NCBI RefSeq assembly: GCF_013377275.1
Contig: NZ_CP016615.1
Location: forward strand, 1,767,740 to 1,831,739
Source of the DNA: Vespertiliibacter pulmonis
GTDB taxonomy: Bacteria; Pseudomonadota; Gammaproteobacteria; Enterobacterales; Pasteurellaceae
DNA length: 64,000 bases
Direction: 5' to 3'
In this document: in pieces, positions 56,606 to 64,000 of the stretch
How the letters are laid out: each line of letters begins with the position of its first letter
How positions within the stretch are numbered: the stretch's first letter is position 1
The notes under the pieces: model-generated
What the model was told of the DNA's origin: nothing
What the model saw: only the letters and a program-made list of their open reading frames with translations
Databases searched by the model: none
Made by a program: the position numbers and the translations under genes

Positions 56606-59600
56606 TTACAACTTCGGCGTGCCTGATTGGAGTGTGGTATCCAAGCCGTGTTCTCTTCGCCATTTATTCACAAAGGCTCGTTGGACTTTATCGGTATGTG
56701 GAACATAGACCTCTCTAATCCATTTGTCGTAGGCATCTTGTGAAAGTGTGCCTTTATTGAGTGCCTTTGTACGTTTTGCCTTAAGCGAACGTAATTCACC
56801 TGTTCTTTTTTGGGCTAATTCATAAAAACGGACTTCTTGCATTTTCTCAGGCGTAACCCAGTCTGATAATTGCCCTGTTTCTTTGAAGCGTGTATAGGCT
56901 TTATGCGTAGCTTGTGCTTCTTCCATCGCTTCATAGAATGTGGTTTGAACAGCAAATTCATTCACATTACCGACCAAAGAACGTAATAGCACTGGTCTCT
57001 GTGTTTTCCCTAACTTTTCTCGATTCGGGTTTTCAATCAGAATATTAGTGGCTTCTCTAAATGAGCCTAACGGCAACGCATAGCCATTGATTAAATGCTT
57101 AACCGACTCTGGGTACATATCGATCACGCCCCCCGTCATATCATACAACGATAAGGCAATATGTTCCCACGCATCTGCCGTGTTCGCTTTGCCCTGTTCT
57201 GCTTTGATTTTCTCGCCACGTTCAAAGGTAGTATGAATTGGACGTCCGAACGCATCTCGATTAAAACCAAGTTGTATAACAGGCAAGGCAATACTTGGGG
57301 TAAGCGTGAGTACCAATTTTGCGACGGGGTCTTTTGATGCCGAAATATCCGAAGGCGATACAGGAGCAAAGACCTTACCGAAGTTTGTTACAACATTCAC
57401 ACTGGCATCCGTTGCTGAAATTGAACCACGAGCTGCACGGCTCACATTCACGGCCATATTCCACGCTAATTGGGCTGAACCAAATCCAAGCGGTAATTTC
57501 CAGAATTTATGTTCACTGTTTTCATCTGCCCAAGGGATTGGAATCGGAATAAAGCCTGTAATATCACCCAGCATATCCAATTTATTACCTGCTTCATCAT
57601 CACCAAACATTGAGGCAAATGCTAGAGCCAGTGCATTGTAAATCAGCATACTTGCCGTAACTTGCCTTGCAAAACGCAGTTTACCGCTCGGGGTATTCAA
57701 ACTCTTTAATAAGACAGAAGCTCCCATCATTTTTGGTTGTAAGAACATAAAAAATCCTTTCAGACTTTTCGTTGCTGTCCCTGTTTTTCTGAAGTTTGAC
57801 AAATCTAAGGTTAAACTCGCCGCTTGTTCAGGATCGACATTATTATCCACTAATGCTTTAAAGGTCGCTAAAGAAGAAACATAATCAAACGTGCCATTGT
57901 ATGCCTCAACATAACCTGCCAACTGTTCAACAAAAACACCTTTGGCTGTGCCTTTTCTGCGAACCTGCTGGATAAAATCTTCTTCCGTTTTAGCAATCAT
58001 TTGGGTGAAGGAGGATAAGCCACCATATTGCACTAATTGTGCCATTGCTCGTTCAGCCTCATTGTCTGAATTGATATCCAGCGATTGACCTCGTGCAAAT
58101 TTATTGGTGGCTTTCCAAATCCCTTTATTAGGGTTTAACGCATTAAACCACACCGCCCGTCCAATTTTGTTTTTGGCTGCTTGCGATAATGCTTTACCGT
58201 TTTTATCATAGATTTTTTGATCTCGAATTAAATCGGACTTATCCCACGTATCCCTAAACATATTTTTCGGGGCAAAATCGTAGGTCAGTTGCGTTACCCC
58301 TCGGGCCATCATTCTCGTTGGTTTTGAAACCCAAGTCGTCCAACGATTAGCCACTTCTACGTTGTCCTCTTTAAGATTCTTCACAACATTATCCGGTAGA
58401 TGAATTTCATAATACTCACCTAAATCTTTGTGAATAAGCACATTATCATTAGGACGTGTTAATCCCATCAGCTTTTGAACAGATATACCTAACTCAGCAC
58501 TCGCCTGTTCTTTCGCTGACTTTTCTGCCATTCCTTTTTCGGTGAGTTCGTCCACTCTCGCATTATAGCTATCAAATAACGATTGCTTAAACGGTTGCCA
58601 GCCATAAAACGTCGTTGTTTTACCGACCGCTTTCCATACGGCATCAAACGCATCTTCTGCTTCTGACGCGGTTCGTCCTTTTAACGCTTTGTCTCGAGAA
58701 ATGTTGAGTGAACGAGAACCCACGCCCCCGATAAAGCCCGTGTCCTCACTCATATTTGGATCGCCCGTTAAAGGAACATAATATTGGTCAGCCATATATT
58801 CCTTAATTTGTTCGGGCGTGTAACGTCCACTTTTTGAGTCAAGCAGTAGCATATATTTTTGCATCGCATAGAGATTAGCTAACACTTTTTCCATATCAGC
58901 TTTCGCAATATGTTTTTCCAATCCTGCCATATATGCCTGTGCTTCTGGAATAGACCAGCCGCCTGCTGTCCCTACTTTAAACGGTACATCTTCCGCCCCT
59001 TTGCCAAATTGAGTGCTATTCACATCTTCCTGACGATAGCGGTACTGCCTTTCTGCTGCACGATACGCACGAGCCGCCTTATCAATTGCAGATTGCTTAC
59101 CACTTTGTTGTGCCTCTTCCAGTGCTAATTGAGCGTCATCAACGGCTTTTTTATCCGTCTCTAATAACCGTTGGTTTCGGATCACCGAATAACGTAATGA
59201 TGCCCAAAACCCGACAATACGCTTGGTACTTAACGGGTCTTTCTGATATTTTTTCGCTAATTCACTCAACTCTTTTTGTAAAGGTTGCATAAATTTAGCT
59301 TCCAGTTCAGAACGGGCCACATCTCTCAAGTTCTTCGCACGATACATTCTTCCCTTGATAAGCGCTTTACCGTTCTCTTCCAAGGCTGGCAAGTTGTCTA
59401 TCCAATCAGAAATAGGCCGCAATGAGTCTGCAAAGATTTCATCTAATTTCGCCGTTGCCTTACCCCATCTTTCCGTCAATCGAGTAACATCTCGAGAAAT
59501 TAAATCTTGGAATAAACTCGTGTGATCATCTTTCGCTTTCCCCGTTGCCGCTAAATCTTCAACGGATTGACGAGAATAGCGGATTTCGTTGGCTGAATTT

Positions 59601-60634
59601 TGAGTAATATTTCTACTCCTGTCATTGAAATCTTTGATGCGTTGTACTAGACTATCAACATCGGCATTTTGTGGGGAAGTCAGTTTATCATCTTGATTAG
59701 CTGTGGCTTCCAAGTTACCCAAAATGCCGTTTTCATTTTCAACTTCAATAGTTTCAACTGAATAAATCTTATTACCTTGATCAAAATTCATCGCCTTAAT
59801 CGTAAGCTTCGCTAATTTAACTTCTCCATCAATATTTAATGGTGCAAACATTCTATGTACACCTGCAATATTTGGATCATTATTTTTATGTGGTTCAACC
59901 CAACCTTGTACCGCATTTTCAAAAAGCTGATCGATATTCGCCACTGCCATTAAGTGATCGTGTACGTTAGTTGATTTTCCTGTTGCTTTACCACTTAATA
60001 ATTTATCTAAAGAACGTTTAGACAGAGTTGCAATCATTCCTGTTTTTTGATTTACCAAGGGCTCACCTAATAATTCAGAAACAATATTTCTTACCTCATC
60101 AAAACTATTTGCTGTACGTCTTGGTATAGCTTCAGCAAAAGTATGCTCTCCACGCTGATTTACATTAGCTGAGTTATCAGATTGGTATTGACGTAAGTCG
60201 GCTTCTGTTTTAATATCACTACCAGTGGACTGTTTTAGTGATGCATATGCGGGCAATTGAAGCCCAAAGGTATTCGCAAAATCAGTCCCTTTTTTATCAT
60301 TCCAATAAAGCAAATCATCATTCAATCCTTTTTGAATTTGAGATTTACTGCGTCCATAAACACTCGCAATATTGACTAACTCTAATCCATTTTTATCTTG
60401 TTTTAGGTGTAGTGCTGCAATAATTGGCTTATTCCAACCATTCTCTTGCTCTACTAATTCAGTTAAAACAATATAACTTTTATCGTGAGTTATAGACTTC
60501 ATCACGGCAACAGGATCGTTGATTTGGCTAGGTAATTGCTTCAATGTTTCTGCCGTTACATTATGTTTATCCTGCATTACTTTTTTAAAGGTTGAACCGT
60601 GAATAGTTACATTCACATCTGGCAACCCCAGCAT
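56606..60634 (-). CDS. C-terminal piece of polyvalent protein: MuF-C domain and helical LPD region
   Basis: A 1,342-residue open frame from ATG 60634, probably an internal Met. The MuF C-terminal domain really starts about 45 codons upstream (RYSLNEDPNSEFAQAID...GTTPDVLKMLGLPDV) and runs to about residue 150. Long helical stretches follow (residues about 380-560, Lys/Glu/Gln-rich). A conserved-looking block has MARGVTQLTYDFAPKNMFRDTWDKSD. Late in the protein LTLDLSNFRKTGTATKSLKGF plus hydrophobic FMFLQPKMMGASVLL resemble the large-polyvalent-protein C-terminal domains. It could still be translated on its own or by amber read-through. Confidence 0.75.
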   Translation of the reverse strand: MLGLPDVNVTIHGSTFKKVMQDKHNVTAETLKQLPSQINDPVAVMKSITHDKSYIVLTELVEQENGWNKPIIAALHLKQDKNGLELVNIASVYGRSKSQIQKGLNDDLLYWNDKKGTDFANTFGLQLPAYASLKQSTGSDIKTEADLRQYQSDNSANVNQRGEHTFAEAIPRRTANSFDEVRNIVSELLGEPLVNQKTGMIATLSKRSLDKLLSGKATGKSTNVHDHLMAVANIDQLFENAVQGWVEPHKNNDPNIAGVHRMFAPLNIDGEVKLAKLTIKAMNFDQGNKIYSVETIEVENENGILGNLEATANQDDKLTSPQNADVDSLVQRIKDFNDRSRNITQNSANEIRYSRQSVEDLAATGKAKDDHTSLFQDLISRDVTRLTERWGKATAKLDEIFADSLRPISDWIDNLPALEENGKALIKGRMYRAKNLRDVARSELEAKFMQPLQKELSELAKKYQKDPLSTKRIVGFWASLRYSVIRNQRLLETDKKAVDDAQLALEEAQQSGKQSAIDKAARAYRAAERQYRYRQEDVNSTQFGKGAEDVPFKVGTAGGWSIPEAQAYMAGLEKHIAKADMEKVLANLYAMQKYMLLLDSKSGRYTPEQIKEYMADQYYVPLTGDPNMSEDTGFIGGVGSRSLNISRDKALKGRTASEAEDAFDAVWKAVGKTTTFYGWQPFKQSLFDSYNARVDELTEKGMAEKSAKEQASAELGISVQKLMGLTRPNDNVLIHKDLGEYYEIHLPDNVVKNLKEDNVEVANRWTTWVSKPTRMMARGVTQLTYDFAPKNMFRDTWDKSDLIRDQKIYDKNGKALSQAAKNKIGRAVWFNALNPNKGIWKATNKFARGQSLDINSDNEAERAMAQLVQYGGLSSFTQMIAKTEEDFIQQVRRKGTAKGVFVEQLAGYVEAYNGTFDYVSSLATFKALVDNNVDPEQAASLTLDLSNFRKTGTATKSLKGFFMFLQPKMMGASVLLKSLNTPSGKLRFARQVTASMLIYNALALAFASMFGDDEAGNKLDMLGDITGFIPIPIPWADENSEHKFWKLPLGFGSAQLAWNMAVNVSRAARGSISATDASVNVVTNFGKVFAPVSPSDISASKDPVAKLVLTLTPSIALPVIQLGFNRDAFGRPIHTTFERGEKIKAEQGKANTADAWEHIALSLYDMTGGVIDMYPESVKHLINGYALPLGSFREATNILIENPNREKLGKTQRPVLLRSLVGNVNEFAVQTTFYEAMEEAQATHKAYTRFKETGQLSDWVTPEKMQEVRFYELAQKRTGELRSLKAKRTKALNKGTLSQDAYDKWIREVYVPHTDKVQRAFVNKWRREHGLDTTLQSGTPKL

Positions 60635-60781
60635 TTTTAATACATCAGGCGTTGTACCTACATTAACATAACCAGCAACATTTCCGCCCTGATTAACTGT
60701 ATCAATTGCCTGAGCAAACTCAGAATTTGGATCTTCGTTTAGACTATAACGGGTATCTTCACTTGTGTTTTCATTTATTGA

Positions 60782-63142
60782 CTACTGGTTAGCGGTCTGA
60801 TTCACTGATTTCTTGCCAAGTGCATTAACGCCTTCTTTGATACCTCGCAAGGTGTCAAAAACTTCACGGGTCGTCATTGTTTGAGTGAAATCTTTACCCA
60901 CAATCGCTCCCATAATACGGCGGAAGTAATTTGCGAGTTTAATCAGCCAATCACCAACACTCTTATGCCAATATCGATGAACACTTGTGTTATAGCGCTT
61001 GCCTAATTCGTCCCATCTCCCCGTTTCATACGCCGCATACAGTTCTGCCATTGCTTCTTCTACGGCAACTTCTTCATCATACCCGAATTTATCTCTAATC
61101 TTACGGGCAATGACTTTAACCACAACGTGCTCACTTGCTCCCTTTAAGATATTATGGAAAGAATAGCCTAGTTTGACACGCATACCTGCGTGTGCCAACT
61201 CGTGCCACGCTACCCAAGCAAGCCGTTCTTCACGGGTCATATTCTCTGTTGCAGTAATATTATCGCTGTATAAATACAGCTTCTGTGTTCCTACATCAAA
61301 CCAACCTTCAACATTTTTGCTCGCTAAACTTTCAACCGACTCACCTTTAGGCGGTTTAACGGTATTGCGATCAACCACTTCGATATGGCTCGCTGTTTCT
61401 TCCCCTAAAATCCGTGATAGGGCTTGTTGGTCTTGGATAATTTGGCTTTTGTTATTGACGGCGTTCTGAGAATCGGTTAAATTTGGCCCGTTCTCTGCAA
61501 CCACGCCCCTGCCTCTTTGTGAGTGAGCGTGCGTATCGTTCAGTTGGCTAATATTTATCGGTCGCCCGAGTTCAACGGCGGTGTTATTCGACAAGCCATT
61601 ATTATTAGCGAGCTGTTCTGAACCAGAAGCCGAGAATGAAGCTCCTCTATCGACACGGGTGAGTGTAGGGTCGATAGTAGTAGGATTAGACTTGTCTTTC
61701 CCCTTTCTGATCGCACCTTCATTCACATACTTCGCACTATTATCAAATGCAGTTAAAACCCAAGCATTGTTACCTTTATTCCGTACAAGTGTTGCCCGAT
61801 AAACTCTTCCATTTTTTGGTGATAGGTAATCTAATTCTAGTTTAGATTGTGGGTTTTCATTAACTACCGTCCCTTTTGCGATTGTTTCCACAATATCATT
61901 AGTTAGCATCTCGACTACTTCAGGTTCACTCATATTATTCTTACGCATACGAGCTTCAATAATATGTGAAATACCTTTACCAACAGGCTCACCTCTTTTA
62001 TTGCGTGGTTTTGTTAATCCATCATCACCCCAGACAAAGTCCACCCAGCCGAACTCGTTATTGTACATTCCACGCTTAACATCAGCTTTGTCTAAAATCG
62101 CTTTTACCATTGCTTCTCGACCACGAGCAATATTTGCTTCAACGGATTTCATCGGTGAACGTGAATAAAGCGCTTGTTGCTGTTCATCTTCTTGCTGACG
62201 GCGATAATGTTCTGCCGCTAGCGTATGATGATCTGGGAAACGTTGTGCAATATCGTGATATCTATTCGATACGTCTGTATCGGACAATTGCCCCTGTTGA
62301 TAACCGTCTAATAGTTGATTGACTTCATTGCTGTATTGCGAAAAACGTTCTTCATCAATGCTATTTTGTGTCGTAGGCTCAGTCTGAAACTCTTGTTCAG
62401 ATTGGTTTTCTTGTTGCACCGTGTTTGGTTGGACTGTGTCTAAAAATTCAGAAACTGAATTTAAATAGGCTTGAGCCAGTTTTCCGTACTCTCCGCCTTC
62501 TGCAACACGTTTTTCCAATAGCCCATCTGCAATATCTTGTTTCAGCTCATCAAAATAGTCATTGCGTAAGGTTTCATCTTCAACACTGGATAAGACTTTT
62601 TCTAATGCTTGCTCCTGTACGGTGTTTGTTGTTTGGTTGGGTTGATTAGCTTGTTCCGATGTCTTCGTAGAAGAAATAACTTCATCTATTGTGTCATCTG
62701 AGGCTTCGGATTGCTTTGCCTGTTGCTGAGAGGTCCGGTAAGCGGAATCCGCCGCCGCAACACCACCTCCTGCCACACCGAACAGCAAACCACCTGCGGC
62801 AGCCTCACCCAAACCATCAGTTAAAGAATGGGTTGGATCAATGTCATGAATGGCTTTATTACCCATAAACTGTTGAAAAACTTCATCAGCTGGCTCAGTA
62901 ACTGCCTCAGAAACAAACTTACCAGCCGTTGAACCCAACATTCCTTTGCCAACTTGTCCAATGCGACCTAATCCACCCACACCACTCAAAACTGCACTGC
63001 TTACTCCCGTTGCCAAAACTTCTCCGCCGTGTTCAATGAATGAGCTAGCCAATTCAGTTCTAGCGTGAGCAGGAGATAACCCTTTGGCTAATAACGCCTG
63101 ATATTGTGGATTTTGGGATAATTGTTCTTCTGGCATTGCCAT
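60782..63142 (-). CDS. Middle piece of polyvalent protein: nuclease-like and zincin metallopeptidase domains
   Basis: A 786-residue open frame. Residues 1-130 are Gly/Ala-rich with hydrophobic segments (VLATGVSSAVLSGVGGLG), perhaps membrane-active. A Gln/Glu-rich linker to about 310 follows. A compact block with GKGISHIIEARMRKNN...YRATLVRNKGNNAWVLTAF (about residues 380-480) resembles the phage barnase/EndoU/colicin/RelE-like nuclease fold. A zincin protease has HELAH at residues 647-651 and Glu-rich EEVAVEEAMAELYA as third-ligand region. It ends at the amber codon. Confidence 0.75.
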   Translation of the reverse strand: MAMPEEQLSQNPQYQALLAKGLSPAHARTELASSFIEHGGEVLATGVSSAVLSGVGGLGRIGQVGKGMLGSTAGKFVSEAVTEPADEVFQQFMGNKAIHDIDPTHSLTDGLGEAAAGGLLFGVAGGGVAAADSAYRTSQQQAKQSEASDDTIDEVISSTKTSEQANQPNQTTNTVQEQALEKVLSSVEDETLRNDYFDELKQDIADGLLEKRVAEGGEYGKLAQAYLNSVSEFLDTVQPNTVQQENQSEQEFQTEPTTQNSIDEERFSQYSNEVNQLLDGYQQGQLSDTDVSNRYHDIAQRFPDHHTLAAEHYRRQQEDEQQQALYSRSPMKSVEANIARGREAMVKAILDKADVKRGMYNNEFGWVDFVWGDDGLTKPRNKRGEPVGKGISHIIEARMRKNNMSEPEVVEMLTNDIVETIAKGTVVNENPQSKLELDYLSPKNGRVYRATLVRNKGNNAWVLTAFDNSAKYVNEGAIRKGKDKSNPTTIDPTLTRVDRGASFSASGSEQLANNNGLSNNTAVELGRPINISQLNDTHAHSQRGRGVVAENGPNLTDSQNAVNNKSQIIQDQQALSRILGEETASHIEVVDRNTVKPPKGESVESLASKNVEGWFDVGTQKLYLYSDNITATENMTREERLAWVAWHELAHAGMRVKLGYSFHNILKGASEHVVVKVIARKIRDKFGYDEEVAVEEAMAELYAAYETGRWDELGKRYNTSVHRYWHKSVGDWLIKLANYFRRIMGAIVGKDFTQTMTTREVFDTLRGIKEGVNALGKKSVNQTANQ

Positions 63143-63627
63143 AATATGGTCGTAAATATTATTACGAGTTCACCTGCACCTTGTACCCCACCTACTAGAA
63201 ATGGTAAAGCCAAACTCGCACCACCAGTAATAGGCGCAGCAGCAACGCCCGCCCCTGTTGCCACCACTGTTGGTAAAGCACTTTCTGCAAATTGCCCTAC
63301 GGTTTCTAATGGGTTTTCTGCTGCATTTGCAAAAAACTGAGTAAAACCAGATTCGCCATTAGCTTTTGCTTCCGCCATTTTTCGTGCCGCAATAAATTGA
63401 CGTAACTTCGATTCATCACTACGCCAATCTTCTACCGCTTCTGTGGCATTATGCAACCATTGGCGTACCTCACCATCTGGACTAAATAATCCCGTAAATT
63501 GCTCGCCTAATTTAGTTGCAGTGGTTGGAATATAGCTTAATGCATCTCCTGTTCTAGCAAAAAATCCCGCCTCTTTGTCTGCTTTTTTAAATACATCAGC
63601 TTGCTCATCAAATGCGCTGAGTAGCAT
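63088..63627 (-). pseudogene. N-proximal fragment of polyvalent gene (third frame)
   Basis: The useful coding runs from about 63662 to 63160: LSAFDEQADVFKKADKEAGFF, then YIPTTATKLGEQFTGLFSP, and Gly/Ala-rich ALPTVVATGAGVAAAPITGG. After GAGE the frame is lost (LVIIFTTILWQCQKNN is out-of-frame noise), and the real continuation is NNIYDHIMAMPEEQL in the next frame. Confidence 0.75.
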
Positions 63628-63887
63628 TTGTTGTTGATCTTCCGATAAGTGAGCATAATTATTTTTAATGCCTCTTTGGCGTGTTGATACGCTTGATATT
63701 GATGCTCAATTGGTTGGTCTTTTGTGTTCTGGGCAAAAGCCTCTCCAATTGCCTGCCCCTGTTGCTGTAAATTTGTATTAAATGCTTCTAAATTTGCTTC
63801 ACGTTGTTGAGCAGAAAGAGGTTTAGGTTCCGCATATCCACCACCATAGGCTTTTTGTAATTGTGCAAGCTGTTCAGGCGCGACCAA
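63537..63887 (-). pseudogene. N-proximal fragment of polyvalent gene (second frame)
   Basis: The coding part from about 63887 to 63664 reads APEQLAQLQKAYGGGYAEPK and QREANLEAFNTNLQQQGQ, ending at KEALK. Adding one A to the A5 run there gives KNNYAHLSEDQQQMLLSAF and joins the third frame. Residues after KEALK are frameshift noise. Confidence 0.75.
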
Positions 63888-63973
63888 GTGCCTGTAAATT
63901 CATCTTTGGGTCTGACAAATTGTTGTTGAAGTTGTTTTAATACTTGCGGATCTAATTGAACGACATTTTGCAT
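63788..63973 (-). pseudogene. 5' fragment of polyvalent gene with the original start
   Basis: Starts at ATG 63973 with AGGTAGC about six bases upstream. The genuine N-terminus is MQNVVQLDPQVLKQLQQQ followed by FVRPKDEFTG. After that a missing base moves the coding to the second frame (LVAPEQLAQ). Confidence 0.72.
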
Positions 63974-64000
63974 AATAGCTACCTGTTACTTAGGAAATAA

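Larger units (their letters stand above)
56606..63973 (-). pseudogene. Giant phage polyvalent protein gene, broken by three frameshifts and an amber codon
   Basis: Five ORF pieces line up head to tail. Starting at ATG 63973 (AGGTAGC upstream), coding similarity passes to the next frame near 63885, again near 63664 (A5 where A6 restores the frame) and near 63160. Each shift is explained by one missing base. The fourth and fifth pieces are in the same frame and separated only by a TAG at 60782-60784, with 50 in-frame sense codons before the next ATG. With three bases restored the gene has 2,457 codons. Domain order is a helical Gln-rich N-terminus, Gly/Ala hydrophobic segments, a nuclease-like block, a HELAH zincin, a MuF-C domain, then a long helical region. 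Such polyvalent proteins are injected with phage DNA and defend it in the host. Confidence 0.85.
51046..64000. mobile_element. Partial podovirus-like prophage (continues beyond right edge)
   Basis: A block of about 13 kb with almost all genes on the minus strand. They include virion-type small proteins, an ejection-like protein, an Arc/Ant/repressor immunity cassette and a giant polyvalent injected-protein gene in pieces. No integrase, terminase, portal or tailspike is in the window; those should lie to the right. The left end is probably between 50887 and 51045, but no attachment-site repeat can be shown from one end only. Four inactivating changes in the largest gene suggest the element is decaying. 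Confidence 0.85.

Noticed and set aside
1..64000. tRNA, rRNA, IS-transposase or CRISPR features
   Set aside because: None was recognised on reading both strands; short or degenerate ones could be missed without a covariance search.

Overview
The window is chromosomal DNA from a gamma-proteobacterium of the family Pasteurellaceae. Gene content and protein similarity point there (HlyX-like FNR, a Haemophilus-like MoaA N-terminus, sucABCD with no sdh or gltA beside it). So do the many copies of the 9-mer ACAAGCGGT/ACCGCTTGT, the DNA-uptake signal (USS) of the Actinobacillus pleuropneumoniae / Mannheimia / Bibersteinia branch. A treB-treC operon suggests a trehalose fermenter such as Bibersteinia trehalosi or Actinobacillus suis/equuli. 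That species guess is inference only.

Layout. 1-5.3 kb: 3' part of tmcA, then the galactose ABC transporter mglBAC behind a good CRP site. 5.3-11.2 kb: a Sel1 protein, parC, and a DUF423-rlmM-xseA operon on the minus strand. 11.2-13.1 kb: moaA behind a structured leader. 13.1-19.4 kb: the 2-oxoglutarate to succinate segment sucABCD. 19.4-30.7 kb: housekeeping genes folC/accD, aspC, asnS, nrdR-ycgL, dnaB, a PHP phosphoesterase, an exported SAM-hydrolase-like protein and sbcB.

30.7-34.1 kb is an accessory island. A pair of diverged 95-bp repeats flanks a leucine-rich-repeat gene broken at a C7 tract and a PLD-DnaJ-coiled-coil gene broken by a one-base deletion. The second gene ends in 38 perfect CAACCG repeats. 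A small antitoxin plus Doc/Fic toxin follows. 34.1-41.7 kb: cysS, ppiB, the trehalose operon treB-treC and a GDSL-esterase autotransporter. 41.7-43.7 kb: an AT-rich NgoPII-type restriction-modification cassette whose endonuclease ribosome-binding site lies inside a perfect 34-bp palindrome. 43.8-50.9 kb: uvrB, epmB and efp (modifier and target of the EF-P pathway), zapB, tdk, an unlisted 33-aa membrane peptide, fnr and hpt.

51.0-64.0 kb is part of a podovirus-like prophage that runs off the right edge. It has small virion-type genes and an ejection-like protein. An immunity cassette arranged like P22 immI follows: Arc-like and Ant-like genes divergent from an S24-type repressor, with a membrane protein that may exclude superinfecting phage. 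The last 7.4 kb is one giant ancestral 'polyvalent' injected-protein gene (about 2,456 codons). It carries MuF-C, nuclease-like and zincin metallopeptidase regions and is now split by three single-base deletions and one in-frame amber codon. Frameshifts occur only in the accessory regions, which argues for real decay or phase variation and against a generally poor sequence. No tRNA, rRNA, CRISPR array, IS element or integrase was recognised.
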